Of a DNA stretch of 64,000 nucleotides, positions 17,947 to 26,358 are shown piece after piece (positions within the stretch are counted from its first letter, which is position 1; each line of letters starts with the position of its first letter). The notes under the pieces are model-generated. The model was given only the letters and a program-made list of their open reading frames with translations, had not been told where the DNA came from and ran no database searches. The DNA is from Burkholderia sp. Nafp2/4-1b (GTDB lineage Bacteria; Pseudomonadota; Gammaproteobacteria; Burkholderiales; Burkholderiaceae), in assembly GCF_003635165.1 (NCBI RefSeq), contig NZ_ML058624.1:124001-188000 (forward strand), given 5' to 3'. Both the position numbers and the translations under genes were made by a program.

Positions 17947-19113
17947 TCAGTACGACTTCGGCAGCCCGAGCACCTTCTCCGCGATGTAGCAGAGGATCAG
18001 TTGCGGACTCACGGGCGCGAGCCTCGGAATCATACACTCGCGCAGGTAGCGCTCGACATGGTATTCCTTCGCGTAGCCCATCCCGCCGTGCGTCGCGATC
18101 GCCGTCTGGCACGCGTGGAACGCGGCTTCCGCGCCGAGGTACTTCGCGGCGTTCGCCTCCGCGCCGCACGACTGCCCCGCGTCGTAGCGCGTCGCCGCCT
18201 TCATCACCATCAGCCATGCGGCCTCGAGCTGCATCCACGCCTGCGCGAGCGGATGCTGGATCGACTGGTTCTGCCCGATCGGCCGACCGAACACGATGCG
18301 CTCGCACGCATACTGCGTCGCGCGCCGCAGCGCGGCCTGCCCGAGGCCGATCGCCTCGGCGGCGATCAGGATCCGCTCGGGGTTCAGCCCGTGCAGCAGA
18401 TAGCGGAAGCCGTCGCCTTCGTTGCCGATCAGGTCGTCGCGCGGCACACGCAGGTTGTCGATGAACAGCATGTTCGAATCGACGGCCTTGCGGCCCATCT
18501 TCTCGATCTCGCGCACCTCGACGCGTGAGCGGTCGAGATCGGTGTAGAACAGGCTCAGCCCGTCGGTGGGCTTCGCGACCTGGTCGAGCGGAGTCGTGCG
18601 CGCGATGATCAGCATCTTGTTCGCGACCTGCGCGGTCGAGATCCAGATCTTGCGGCCGCTGACCACATAGTGATCGCCGTCGCGGCGTGCCTGGGTCGTC
18701 AGATGCGTCGTGTCGAGGCCCGCGTCGGGTTCGGTCACCGCGAAGCAGGCCTTGTCGCGCCCGGCGATCAACGGCGGCAGGAAGCGCGCCTTCTGCGCGT
18801 CGTTGCCGAACACCTGCACCGGGTTCAGCCCGAAGATGTTCATGTGCACGGCCGATGCGCCCGACAGGCCCGCGCCCGATGCGCTGATCGTGCGCATCAT
18901 CAGCGCGGCCTCGGTCATCCCGAGCCCGGCGCCGCCGTAGGCCGGGTCCATCGCGATGCCGAGCCAGCCGGCCTCGGCAAGCGCCGCGTGAAAGTCGGAC
19001 GGAAACCCGCCCGCGCGATCGCGTTCGAGCCAGTAGTCGTCGCCGAAGCGTTCGCAGATTTTCTCGATCGCGCTTTCGATCGCGCGCTGGTCGTCGGTCA
19101 GGTCGAACTGCAT
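17947..19113 (-). CDS. Acyl-CoA dehydrogenase
   Basis: The 388-residue flavoprotein has the usual three parts: an N-terminal helical domain (FDLTDDQRAIESAIEKICERF), a beta domain with CFAVTEPDAGLDTTHL and GRKIWISTAQVANKMLI, and a C-terminal helical domain with ERIVFGRPIGQNQSIQHPLAQ and ATHGGMGYAKEYHVERYLREC. It introduces a double bond between C2 and C3 of an acyl-CoA. The ATG at 19113 has a GGAGAG site. Its neighbours, a class III CoA-transferase and a carboxylate transporter, suggest a substrate that enters as a free acid and is then made into a CoA ester. Chain length is not deducible. Confidence 0.94.
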   Translation of the reverse strand: MQFDLTDDQRAIESAIEKICERFGDDYWLERDRAGGFPSDFHAALAEAGWLGIAMDPAYGGAGLGMTEAALMMRTISASGAGLSGASAVHMNIFGLNPVQVFGNDAQKARFLPPLIAGRDKACFAVTEPDAGLDTTHLTTQARRDGDHYVVSGRKIWISTAQVANKMLIIARTTPLDQVAKPTDGLSLFYTDLDRSRVEVREIEKMGRKAVDSNMLFIDNLRVPRDDLIGNEGDGFRYLLHGLNPERILIAAEAIGLGQAALRRATQYACERIVFGRPIGQNQSIQHPLAQAWMQLEAAWLMVMKAATRYDAGQSCGAEANAAKYLGAEAAFHACQTAIATHGGMGYAKEYHVERYLRECMIPRLAPVSPQLILCYIAEKVLGLPKSY

Positions 19114-19222
19114 GGATTGCTCTCCAGGAAAACGTGAACGGCCGTGCCGGGCTCGATACGACGGCGGCCTTGCGGAAGCCTCCGCGGCGCAGGCCGGCGC
19201 GGCGCGATGCATGCGCATACGC

Positions 19223-20524
19223 TCACAACGGAAACACGCCCGTCGCGACCGCGGCGAACACCATCAGCACGGTGGCGGCGAACAGGAACGGAATCGTGAA
19301 TTTCTGGTGCTCGGCCAGCTCGACGCCGGTCAGGCCGACAATCAGGAACGTCGCCGGCGTGAGCGGGCTGACCGGGAAACCGGTCGTCATCTGGCCGAGC
19401 AGCGCGGCCTGCGCCATCTGGATCGGCGGCACGCCGAGCAGCTTCGCGCTTTCCGCGAGCACCGGCAGCACGCCGAAGTAGAACGAATCGGGGTCGAACA
19501 GCAGGCTGAGCGGCATCGACAGCAGGCCAAGCACGAACGGCATGTGGCGGGCATGCTCGATCGGCACGTGCGCGACGACGACCTCGGCCATCGCCTTCAG
19601 CATCCCGGTGCCGGACATGATCCCGGTGAACGCGCCGGCCGCGAGCAGCACGCTCGCCATCATCAGCGCGGCCTTCGCATGCGCGTCGATCCGCTCGCGC
19701 TGTGCGTGCACGTCCGGATAGTTGATGACGAGCGCGGCGACGGTGCCGAGCATGAACATCACCATCGGGTCGACGATGCCCGACACCAGCGTGCCGAGCA
19801 CGACGAGCGTGAGCGCGAGGTTGATCCGGAAGCGTCCGGGCCGGCGCAGCGCGCGTTCGGCGTCGGTCAGCTCGCGCGGCGCAATCGCGAGTGCCGCCGC
19901 GCCCGCGCGATCGAGCCCGAGCCGCTTCGCCTCGCGCGCGCCGAGCACGTACGCGGTGCCGAACACGAACACGAGCCCGACGATCTGCACCGGAATCATC
20001 GGCATGAAGATCGCCGAGCCGGGGATGTGCAGCGCGGCCGATGCGCGCAGCATCGGCCCGACCCACGGCAGGAAGTTCACGCCGGCCGCCATCGACGCGA
20101 CGCACGCGAGGATCCGCCGGTCCATCCCGAGCCGCGTATAGAGCGGCATCATCGCGGGCAACGTGACGAGAAACGTGACGGCGCCCGAGCCGTCCAGGTG
20201 GATCAGCAGCGCGAGCAGCGCCGAGCCCATCACGATGCGCGGCGGATGGCAGCCGATCACGCGCAGCACGCCCGCGATGATCGGGTCGAGCATCCCCGCA
20301 TCGGTGAGGATTCCGAAAAACAGAATCGCAAAAACGAACATTCCGGCGATCGGGCCGATGTTCTGCACGCCGTGCACGATGAACTTGCCGGTCGAGAGTC
20401 CGAAGCCTGCCGCGAGCGACGCGGCCACCGGCACGACGATCAACGCGACGAGCGGCGACAGCCGCTTCGTGATGATCAGGCCGAACAGCGCGACGATCGC
20501 GATCGCGCCGATCCATGCGAGCAT
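19223..20524 (-). CDS. CitMHS-family citrate/carboxylate transporter
   Basis: The 433-residue protein has about 11-12 membrane segments and the features of the CitMHS family of metal-citrate/proton symporters: HLDGSGAVTFLVTLPAMMPLY, GVNFLPWVGPMLRASAALH and the C-terminal FDPDSFYFGVLPVLAESAKLLG with GFPVSPLTPATFLIVGLTGVEL. The ATG at 20524 is preceded by GGAGAC. It probably imports a di- or tricarboxylate, the likely substrate of the CoA-transferase encoded upstream in the same operon. Confidence 0.9.
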   Translation of the reverse strand: MLAWIGAIAIVALFGLIITKRLSPLVALIVVPVAASLAAGFGLSTGKFIVHGVQNIGPIAGMFVFAILFFGILTDAGMLDPIIAGVLRVIGCHPPRIVMGSALLALLIHLDGSGAVTFLVTLPAMMPLYTRLGMDRRILACVASMAAGVNFLPWVGPMLRASAALHIPGSAIFMPMIPVQIVGLVFVFGTAYVLGAREAKRLGLDRAGAAALAIAPRELTDAERALRRPGRFRINLALTLVVLGTLVSGIVDPMVMFMLGTVAALVINYPDVHAQRERIDAHAKAALMMASVLLAAGAFTGIMSGTGMLKAMAEVVVAHVPIEHARHMPFVLGLLSMPLSLLFDPDSFYFGVLPVLAESAKLLGVPPIQMAQAALLGQMTTGFPVSPLTPATFLIVGLTGVELAEHQKFTIPFLFAATVLMVFAAVATGVFPL

Positions 20525-20638
20525 GATGGGTCTCCTGTTGCGCCGGCGCGCGGCGGGCGCGCTGCGGCGTGATGTCCGAAGCGGTGTGCGGGCGTGCGGC
20601 GGCGGACGCCCTCGCACGGTCGCCGGCCGCGATGCGTG

Positions 20639-21817
20639 TCAGTTCCGGTGCGTGCCGCCGGCGTCGCCGGTGCCGTCGTGGGCGAGATCGGCGAATACCT
20701 GCGCCGCGTGCTCGTTCAGCGCGGGCGGCGGCCGCCGGTACGTGGCCGGCGTGCGGCCGAGCTTGATCGGCGACGCGATCCCGCGATGTCGGCCCAGTTC
20801 GACCTTCATCTGCCGGTGCGCGACGTGCGGATGATCGAGCGCCGCGTCGAGCCCGAGCACGGGCGCGCACGGCACGCCGCGGCGCATCAGCTGCTCGGCG
20901 AGCGCCGCGCCGTCGTGGTCGGCCAGCGCCGTTTCGAGCAGCGCGCGCAACGCGGCGCGGTTCGTACTGCGCGCGCGATTGTCGGCGAAACGCGGATCGG
21001 CCGGCCAGTCGCGCGTGCCGAGCACGTCACACAGCGCGGCGAACTGCCCGTTGTTGCCGACCGCGAGGAAGATGTCGACGCTCGCGGTCGGAAAGCTGTC
21101 GTATGGCGTGATGTTCGGATGCGCGTTACCGGTGCGCACCGGCGCCTGCCCGGAATGGAAGAAGTTCGGCGTATGCGGATGCAGGATCGATAGCGCGCAG
21201 TCGAACAGCGTCGATTCGACGAACTGGCCGCGCCCGCTCGCATCGCGTTCGCGCAGTGCCATCAGCACGCCGAGCGCCGCGTTCAGGCCGGTGACGAGAT
21301 CGACGATCGGCACGCCGACGCGCAGCGGCGCACCGCCCGCCTCGCCGTTCACGCTCATCAGCCCGGCCAGCGCCTGCACGGCCGCGTCGTAGCCGGGCAG
21401 CCCGCCGAGCGGGCCATCCGCGCCGAAACCCGACACCCGGCAATAAACGAGCCGCGGAAAGCGCGCGTGCAGCGCGTCGAAGCCGAGGCCCCAGCGTTCC
21501 ATCGTGCCGATCTTGAAGTTCTCGACCACGGCATCGGCGTGCTCGAACAGCGCGAGCAGCCGCTCGCGATCGTCCGGTTTCGTGAGGTCGAGCGCGATGC
21601 CGAGCTTGTTGCGGTTCACGCCGAGGAAATACGACGCGGTGTCGCCGTCGAACGGCGGCCCCCAGGTGCGCGTCTCGTCGCCCGACGGCGGCTCGACCTT
21701 GATCACCTCCGCGCCGTGGTCGGCGAGGATCTGCGTCGCGTACGGGCCGCCCAGCACCCGCGACAGATCGATGATGCGCAACCCCGCCAACGCGCCCTGC
21801 TGCATCAGCTCCGCCAT
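20639..21817 (-). CDS. CaiB/BaiF (class III) CoA-transferase
   Basis: The protein has 392 residues. The opening GLRIIDLSRVLGGPYATQILADHGAEVIKVEPPSGDETR and the later NRNKLGIALDLTKPDDRERLLAL and VSGFGADGPLGGLPGYDAAVQALAGLMS are diagnostic; the conserved aspartate is in GYDAAVQA. Such enzymes move CoA from a donor such as succinyl-CoA to a carboxylic acid. It is the first gene of the four-gene operon; an AGGAG site precedes the ATG at 21817. The acid is unknown, a dicarboxylate being likely given the CitMHS transporter next to it. Confidence 0.93.
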   Translation of the reverse strand: MAELMQQGALAGLRIIDLSRVLGGPYATQILADHGAEVIKVEPPSGDETRTWGPPFDGDTASYFLGVNRNKLGIALDLTKPDDRERLLALFEHADAVVENFKIGTMERWGLGFDALHARFPRLVYCRVSGFGADGPLGGLPGYDAAVQALAGLMSVNGEAGGAPLRVGVPIVDLVTGLNAALGVLMALRERDASGRGQFVESTLFDCALSILHPHTPNFFHSGQAPVRTGNAHPNITPYDSFPTASVDIFLAVGNNGQFAALCDVLGTRDWPADPRFADNRARSTNRAALRALLETALADHDGAALAEQLMRRGVPCAPVLGLDAALDHPHVAHRQMKVELGRHRGIASPIKLGRTPATYRRPPPALNEHAAQVFADLAHDGTGDAGGTHRN

Positions 21818-21910
21818 GCGTCTCGCTCCTGCTTCCGGTTGATCGGACCGCCGGTTCCGCCGCGCCGACAGCAGCGGCACCGGTTCCCGAACTAGAACAA
21901 TAATTCATGT

Positions 21911-21930
21911 GTGTGAATTTATATTCACAC
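21911..21930. promoter_or_regulatory. Palindromic operator overlapping the CoA-transferase operon promoter
   Basis: GTGTGAATTTATATTCACAC is a 20-bp palindrome with perfect 8-bp arms. On the minus strand it lies just downstream of TTGACA (21949-21944) and covers the -10 region (AATATA/TATAAA). This is the natural control site of the CoA-transferase operon, about 95 bp before the first start codon. Binding by the IclR protein encoded at the end of the operon is a reasonable inference. Confidence 0.7.
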
Positions 21931-22118
21931 TAGAGAATTTTGTTGTCAAGCCGGAAATGCTGTGGCGGGCGCGCCGCGAACGCGGCCGACCGCAACCGGG
22001 ACGACAATCGGGGACGGCCAGCACGGACGGCCTCGAACGCCGGCCGGTTGCCGCGCCCGGCCGCGGTTCGCTAAGCTGGCGGGCACGACTCGTTTGAACT
22101 CAAGAAAGGCGGACCTCG

Positions 22119-22361
22119 ATGAAACGCATGCTGCTCGCAGTCCTCGTGCTCGTATCGACGCTGGGCGTCGCCCGCGCGCAAACGCAGACCTTCCATTTCG
22201 GCGAAGGACAATCCCGGTCGCCGGCCGCCGCGCCGGTGGCACGGCCGGCGCCCGCGCGTCCGCACGTGACGCCGCCGCATCATCACCGGCGTTCCGTCCA
22301 CAAGCTGCGGCCTGGGCGATCCGCGAAGCCCGCACGCTCGCGGATCTACGCGCAAGCGTGA
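22119..22361 (+). CDS. Small exported Pro/His-rich hypothetical protein
   Basis: The protein has 80 residues. Residues 1-20 (MKRMLLAVLVLVSTLGVARA) form a clear signal peptide ending in ARA. The mature part is low-complexity, with AAPVARPAPARPHV and PPHHHRRSVH, and strongly basic. It is unrecognised. It could be a small periplasmic protein; because the mature part has no fold-like pattern, a chance frame in GC-rich DNA cannot be excluded. Confidence 0.5.
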   Translation: MKRMLLAVLVLVSTLGVARAQTQTFHFGEGQSRSPAAAPVARPAPARPHVTPPHHHRRSVHKLRPGRSAKPARSRIYAQA

Positions 22362-22522
22362 CGCGGTGCGCGTTGCGCGCGGCAATGCACGGAACTGTCA
22401 CGAACGCCGGCTATGATCGGCGCGGCGGCTTGCATGCCGTCGCACCCGACGCTCGGGCGGTCGACGGGCAGCGCCTGTCGACGTGCAGTTCCCTCCACGA
22501 TTCAGCACTCGATTTGCCGAAC

Positions 22523-22951
22523 ATGAATACCGGGCCGGATACCGTCGCCAGCATCAAGGAACGCGCCACGATCGTGTGCCGCCAGCGCAGCAGCGTGCTG
22601 CTGGTCGCCCGTACCGCGGCGCGCTGGTCGCTGCCGGGCGGCACGATCCGGCGCGGCGAGACGCCGCTCGAGGCCGCGCGGCGCGAGCTGGCGGAGGAAA
22701 CGCGGCTGGAGGGACTGGCGCTCGACTACGCGGTGCAGTTCGGCGGGCTGACGAAGCTCCATCACGTGTTCGTGGCCGACGTGCCGAACCACCTGACCCC
22801 GCGTGCGAGCAACGAGATCGCGCGCTGCAAGTGGTTCGACGTCGAGCGCCTCGAGACACTGCGCGCGAGCGTGCCGACCCGCAAGATCATCGAACTCCTG
22901 CACCTCGACTGCCTTTCGTCGCTCGCCGACGTGCCGCTTCGCTCGCGTTGA
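22523..22951 (+). CDS. NUDIX hydrolase
   Basis: The 142-residue protein has a complete Nudix box, GGTIRRGETPLEAARRELAEE, at about residues 44-64, preceded by the strand VLLVARTAARWSLPGG. It hydrolyses a nucleoside diphosphate linked to another group; the substrate cannot be predicted. The ATG at 22523 gives the family's usual length. It is convergent with the phosphatase-like gene 16 bp downstream. Confidence 0.88.
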   Translation: MNTGPDTVASIKERATIVCRQRSSVLLVARTAARWSLPGGTIRRGETPLEAARRELAEETRLEGLALDYAVQFGGLTKLHHVFVADVPNHLTPRASNEIARCKWFDVERLETLRASVPTRKIIELLHLDCLSSLADVPLRSR

Positions 22952-22967
22952 ACCGCGGTCCGGCGGC

Positions 22968-23294
22968 TTACGCGCGCAGCAACGGCCCGGCCTTGCGTTC
23001 GAGCAGCGCAACCAGTTCGGGCTGCATGTAGGCGTAGCGGTCGGGAATGTCGAGGCAGACGATCTTCTTGTGCTTCAGTTGGGCGCCGAATCGGGCGGAC
23101 AGCCTTGCCTTGTGCGCGCGTTCCATCACGAACACGATCTCGGCCCAGTCGAGCTGTTCCGCGGTCAAACGCGTGTGGGCGTCGGGCGCGAGGCCGGCGG
23201 AATCGGTTTCGACGCCCGGCCACGCGGCGAACACCGCTTCGGCGGTCGGGCTGCGCAGCCGGTTGCGGCTGCAGACGAACAGCGCCCGCATCAT
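22968..23294 (-). CDS. Low-molecular-weight protein tyrosine phosphatase-like protein
   Basis: The short protein (108 residues) starts RALFVCSRNRLRSPTAEAVF, which contains the CX5RS phosphate loop (C8, R14, S15) of low-molecular-weight phosphatases. DIPDRYAYM near residue 82 may supply the general acid. It is shorter than typical LMW-PTP (about 150 residues), as in a known group of short bacterial homologues. The substrate is unknown. Confidence 0.8.
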   Translation of the reverse strand: MMRALFVCSRNRLRSPTAEAVFAAWPGVETDSAGLAPDAHTRLTAEQLDWAEIVFVMERAHKARLSARFGAQLKHKKIVCLDIPDRYAYMQPELVALLERKAGPLLRA

Positions 23295-23330
23295 GCCTGC
23301 GCGCGGCGGCCGGATTGCGCGCGCATCCGT

Positions 23331-23903
23331 TCAACCCTGCGGAATCGTATCGGGCCGCACGTACGCCAGCATGTGCGGCACGTAGTCGGCCTTGCCGAGC
23401 TCGACACCGTAATGGCGCAGGATCGCGTACGCGGCGATCGAGTGAAAGTAGAACTGCGGCAGCGCCCAGTCGCGCACGTACTGTTCGCCGGTCATGTCGA
23501 ACGCGGTGCCGTTCGGCAATTCGAGCGCGATCGGCCGCGCGGCGCCGTGATCGAGTGCGTCCGGCGCGAGTTCGCCGAGGAACGCAATCGTGCCCGACAG
23601 GATCCCTTGCGCGTCGCTCAGCGTGCCGGGCTGCGCATCGGCATGCCAGCCGGCTTCGCGCAGCGCCAGCAGTGCGTCCGGCAGCGGCTCGCCGCGCAGC
23701 CGGTAGACGGGTTCCATCGCCTGGAAGCACGAGAACCGCACCTGGGCGGCGAGCGGATACATGTCGGGCGCGAGCTTCAGCGTCAGCAACGCATCGGGCG
23801 CGTCGCCGGCGGCCTGCCGGTGCGCGACGGCCTTGTCGAGCCACGCGGACTGCGCGCGCAGCATCTGGGTGAAGGTCGGAACGAGGAGTTGGGTCAGTGA
23901 CAT
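23331..23903 (-). CDS. DUF1993 family protein
   Basis: The 190-residue protein has the DUF1993 pattern: SLTQLLVPTFTQMLRAQSAWLDKA at the start, LAPDMYPLAAQVRFSCFQA in the middle and WALPQFYFHSIAAYAILRHYGVELGKADY near the end. The helical build and histidine placement recall DinB-like four-helix proteins. Function is unknown. It is transcribed separately, 36 bp after the phosphatase gene region on the same strand. Confidence 0.85.
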   Translation of the reverse strand: MSLTQLLVPTFTQMLRAQSAWLDKAVAHRQAAGDAPDALLTLKLAPDMYPLAAQVRFSCFQAMEPVYRLRGEPLPDALLALREAGWHADAQPGTLSDAQGILSGTIAFLGELAPDALDHGAARPIALELPNGTAFDMTGEQYVRDWALPQFYFHSIAAYAILRHYGVELGKADYVPHMLAYVRPDTIPQG

Positions 23904-24042
23904 TCATGCTCTCCAATGGGTCGTTCGCATCTCGCGGTCAATGACGGGCGAATTCGTATTCTGCCGCAGCGGACGTTTCGACGCGAAACCAGTGACGCAT
24001 CGCCGCGCCGGCACGCACGCGCATCAGCGCATCAGCGCTTGG

Positions 24043-24495
24043 TCAGGGCTTGCCGTGGCGCGCGAGAAACCGGTCGAGCTGCGATGCGAACGCCTTGCCG
24101 TCGCGTGCGCTGAACGGCGCCGGGCCGCCGGTATCGATGCCCGCGCTGCGCAGCTGGTCCATCATCGCGCGCGTCGACAGCCGTTCCTCGATGTTCTCGC
24201 GGCTGAACCAGTTGCCGCGCGGGTCGAGCGCGTGCGCGCCCTTGTCGAGGACGGCCGCGGCGAGCGGAATGTCGGCGGTGATCACGAGATCGCCGGCTTC
24301 CGCGAGCTCGACGATCCGCGCATCGGCCACGTCGAAGCCGGCCGGCACCTGCACTGCCTTGATGAACGGCGACGGCGGCGTGCGCAGGAACTGGTTCGCG
24401 ACCAGCGTCACGCAGATCTCGGCACGACGCGCGGCGCGAAACAGCATGTCCTTGATGACGGCGGGACACGCGTCGGCATCGACGAGTACTTGCAT
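24043..24495 (-). CDS. yaiI: YaiI/YqxD (DUF188) family protein
   Basis: The 150-residue protein starts MQVLVDADACPAVIKDMLFRAARR and has DLVITADIPLAAAVLDKGAHALDPRGN and the ENIEERLSTRAMMDQLR segment, all signatures of the UPF0178/YaiI family. The conserved aspartates resemble PIN-like nucleases, but no activity is established for the family to my knowledge. Confidence 0.93.
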   Translation of the reverse strand: MQVLVDADACPAVIKDMLFRAARRAEICVTLVANQFLRTPPSPFIKAVQVPAGFDVADARIVELAEAGDLVITADIPLAAAVLDKGAHALDPRGNWFSRENIEERLSTRAMMDQLRSAGIDTGGPAPFSARDGKAFASQLDRFLARHGKP

Positions 24496-24586
24496 GGCAG
24501 GTGTTCCAGTAAGCAGAAACGGCGATCATAGCGCAGCGCCGCCGGCGCACGCCGCGCACGCCTCACTCGCTGGCTCGATCAGCGCA

Positions 24587-25201
24587 TCAGCCGGCCATTC
24601 CGGCGCACAACGCCGCCGCGGTCGTCCATCGCGCGCCCCAGGCCTCGGCGAGCCGCCTGCCCTGCCCGATCCGCACGGCCGCGTCGTCGAAATCGACGAA
24701 CACGACGTGATCGGCGGCGGCCGGTTTCGGCGGTGTCTCGCGCGTGCGTCCGTCGGACAGCACCCACAGCCAGCGCTGCTTGTCCGGCGTCGGCGTGCGC
24801 CTTGCGTCGCGTGCCAGTAACTGCGCGGCGGCCGCGATGCCGTCCGCGAGCGGCGTGCCGCCGCCGCCGTCCACCGGGTCGACCCAGCGCGCATTCCACC
24901 AGCGCGGCACGGCCGGGCCGAAGCGCCGCGCGGCGCCGTCGCCGCCGAAGCAGATCAGCGCGGTTTCCATGCGCTCGCGCGCGGCCTGGTCGAAGTACGC
25001 GACGATCAACCCTTTCGCGAGCGCGAGCCGTTCGTGCGACAGCATCGACGCCGAACAGTCGAGCACGAAGCAATGGAGTGCGCGCGGTGTGCCGGCCTGC
25101 TTGCGAAACCGCAGATGGCCGGCGTGCAGCGGACCGCCGCGCTTCGCGGCGAGCGTCGCCGGCCACGCAATGGCCGTGCCGGCACGCACCGCACCCGGCA
25201 C
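24587..25201 (-). CDS. ChlD-like VWA-domain part of the cobalt chelatase medium subunit
   Basis: A von Willebrand factor A domain with the MIDAS motif DCSAS (residues 48-52 from the GTG at 25201), GGGTPLADG and SDGRT. It resembles the C-terminal part of ChlD/BchD and of CobT. The frame is open upstream of 25201 as far as the end of the ChlI-like gene, and the extra residues (RGPRWQSGAAAR before VPGAVRAG) look like genuine protein, but no ATG, GTG or TTG start occurs there. This suggests the protein is mainly made as a -1 frameshift extension of the preceding gene at about 25,276. With CobN it would insert cobalt into hydrogenobyrinic acid diamide. Confidence 0.82.
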   Translation of the reverse strand: MPGAVRAGTAIAWPATLAAKRGGPLHAGHLRFRKQAGTPRALHCFVLDCSASMLSHERLALAKGLIVAYFDQAARERMETALICFGGDGAARRFGPAVPRWWNARWVDPVDGGGGTPLADGIAAAAQLLARDARRTPTPDKQRWLWVLSDGRTRETPPKPAAADHVVFVDFDDAAVRIGQGRRLAEAWGARWTTAAALCAGMAG

Positions 25202-25221
25202 GCGCGCGGCGGCGCCTGATT

Positions 25222-25282
25222 GCCATCGAGGACCGCGAACGGCGTTCGCGGCGGCGTCGGCTCGATGGCTCAGCGTTTTTTT
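25222..25282 (-). promoter_or_regulatory. Probable programmed -1 ribosomal frameshift signal
   Basis: On the minus strand the ChlI-like gene ends CTA-AAA-AAA-CGC-TGA. The seven-A run (25282-25276) allows tandem -1 slippage and would continue ACG-CTG-AGC into the VWA frame. Six bases later a stem-loop begins: GCCATCGAG pairs with CTCGATGGC (25269-25261 with 25230-25222), enclosing an inner hairpin CCGCGAAC-GCC-GTTCGCGG (25251-25233). Slippery run, short spacer and strong stem are the standard elements. Confidence 0.75.
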
Positions 25283-26358
25283 AGCGGCAGCGGTACCACG
25301 CCTTTCACATCGTGCCGCCCGGCCGGCTCGGGCGGCAGGTAGCCCCAGTCGGCTTGCGATGACGTTGCATCGTTGCGAGCCGCACGCGCTTGATCGTCGG
25401 GCCGCGAGCGCGGGTCCGGCGCGGAACGTTCGTCACGGTTGCCGCCGCCGTCTTCATCCGCCTGCGACGCGCGCGACGGCGGCGACGACCCCGCATGACG
25501 CCGATGCCGCAGCACCGCGTCGGCCACGCGTTCGACATGCGACACCGTCACCGCGCCGGCCTGCTCCAGCGCCGCGAGCGCACGCGCGGCGCGCAGCATC
25601 ACGAGATCGGCGCGCAACCCGTCGACGGCCGCTTCGATGCACAGCGCGCTGACCCGCGCGTGAACCGCATCGTCGAAATCGAGCGCCGACAGCCGCGCCC
25701 GCGCCGCGTGAATCCGCTCGCCGAGCTCGCACTGTGCGGCCGCGTGACGCGCACGAAACGCGTGCGGATCGAGATCGAACGCGAGCCGCGCCTTCACGAT
25801 CCGTTCGCGTTGCGCGGCATCGAAGCAGTTCTCCAGTTCGACCATCAACCCGAAACGGTCGAGCAATTGTGGGCGCAGTTCGCCTTCCTCGGGATTCATC
25901 GTGCCGACCAGCACGAAGCGCGCGTCGTGCGCGTGCGATACGCCATCGCGTTCGACCACGTTCACGCCGCTCGCGGCGACGTCGAGCAGCGTATCGACGA
26001 GCCCGTCGGCGAGCAGGTTCACCTCGTCGACGTACAGCACACCGCGATGTGCGCGCGCAAGCAGCCCCGGCCGGAAGCGCACGCCGCTCTCGGCGAGCGC
26101 ATGCGCAAGATCGAGCGTGCCCGTGACCTGCTCGTCGCTCGCCGACAGCGGCAGCGTGACGAATTCGCCTTCGGGCAGCAATTCCGCGAGCGCGCGTGCG
26201 GCAGTCGATTTCGCGGTGCCGCGCGGGCCGCTGACGAGCACGCCGCCGAGCGACGGGTCGATCGCCGCGAGCAGCAGCGCCTGCTGCAGCGGTTGCTGCG
26301 CGACCAGCGCCGCGAACGGGAATACCGCGCGCGTGCGATGCGTTGTCGGATCGGTCAT
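25270..26358 (-). CDS. ChlI/BchI-like AAA+ subunit of cobalt chelatase
   Basis: The 362-residue protein carries an AAA+ module like magnesium chelatase ChlI: Walker A GPRGTAKST (residues 44-52), Walker B GVLYVDEVNLL (106-116) and the sensor segment FVLVGTMNPEEGELRPQLLDRFGL. A Lys-poor, Asp/Arg-rich tail after residue 305 resembles the linker that in ChlD joins the AAA+ and VWA parts. It overlaps cobN by 4 bp. In Burkholderia the ChlI/ChlD-type proteins appear to take the place of CobS and CobT. The end of the gene holds a slippery run and stem-loop, so both a short and a frameshifted long product are likely. Confidence 0.92.
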   Translation of the reverse strand: MTDPTTHRTRAVFPFAALVAQQPLQQALLLAAIDPSLGGVLVSGPRGTAKSTAARALAELLPEGEFVTLPLSASDEQVTGTLDLAHALAESGVRFRPGLLARAHRGVLYVDEVNLLADGLVDTLLDVAASGVNVVERDGVSHAHDARFVLVGTMNPEEGELRPQLLDRFGLMVELENCFDAAQRERIVKARLAFDLDPHAFRARHAAAQCELGERIHAARARLSALDFDDAVHARVSALCIEAAVDGLRADLVMLRAARALAALEQAGAVTVSHVERVADAVLRHRRHAGSSPPSRASQADEDGGGNRDERSAPDPRSRPDDQARAARNDATSSQADWGYLPPEPAGRHDVKGVVPLPLKKR

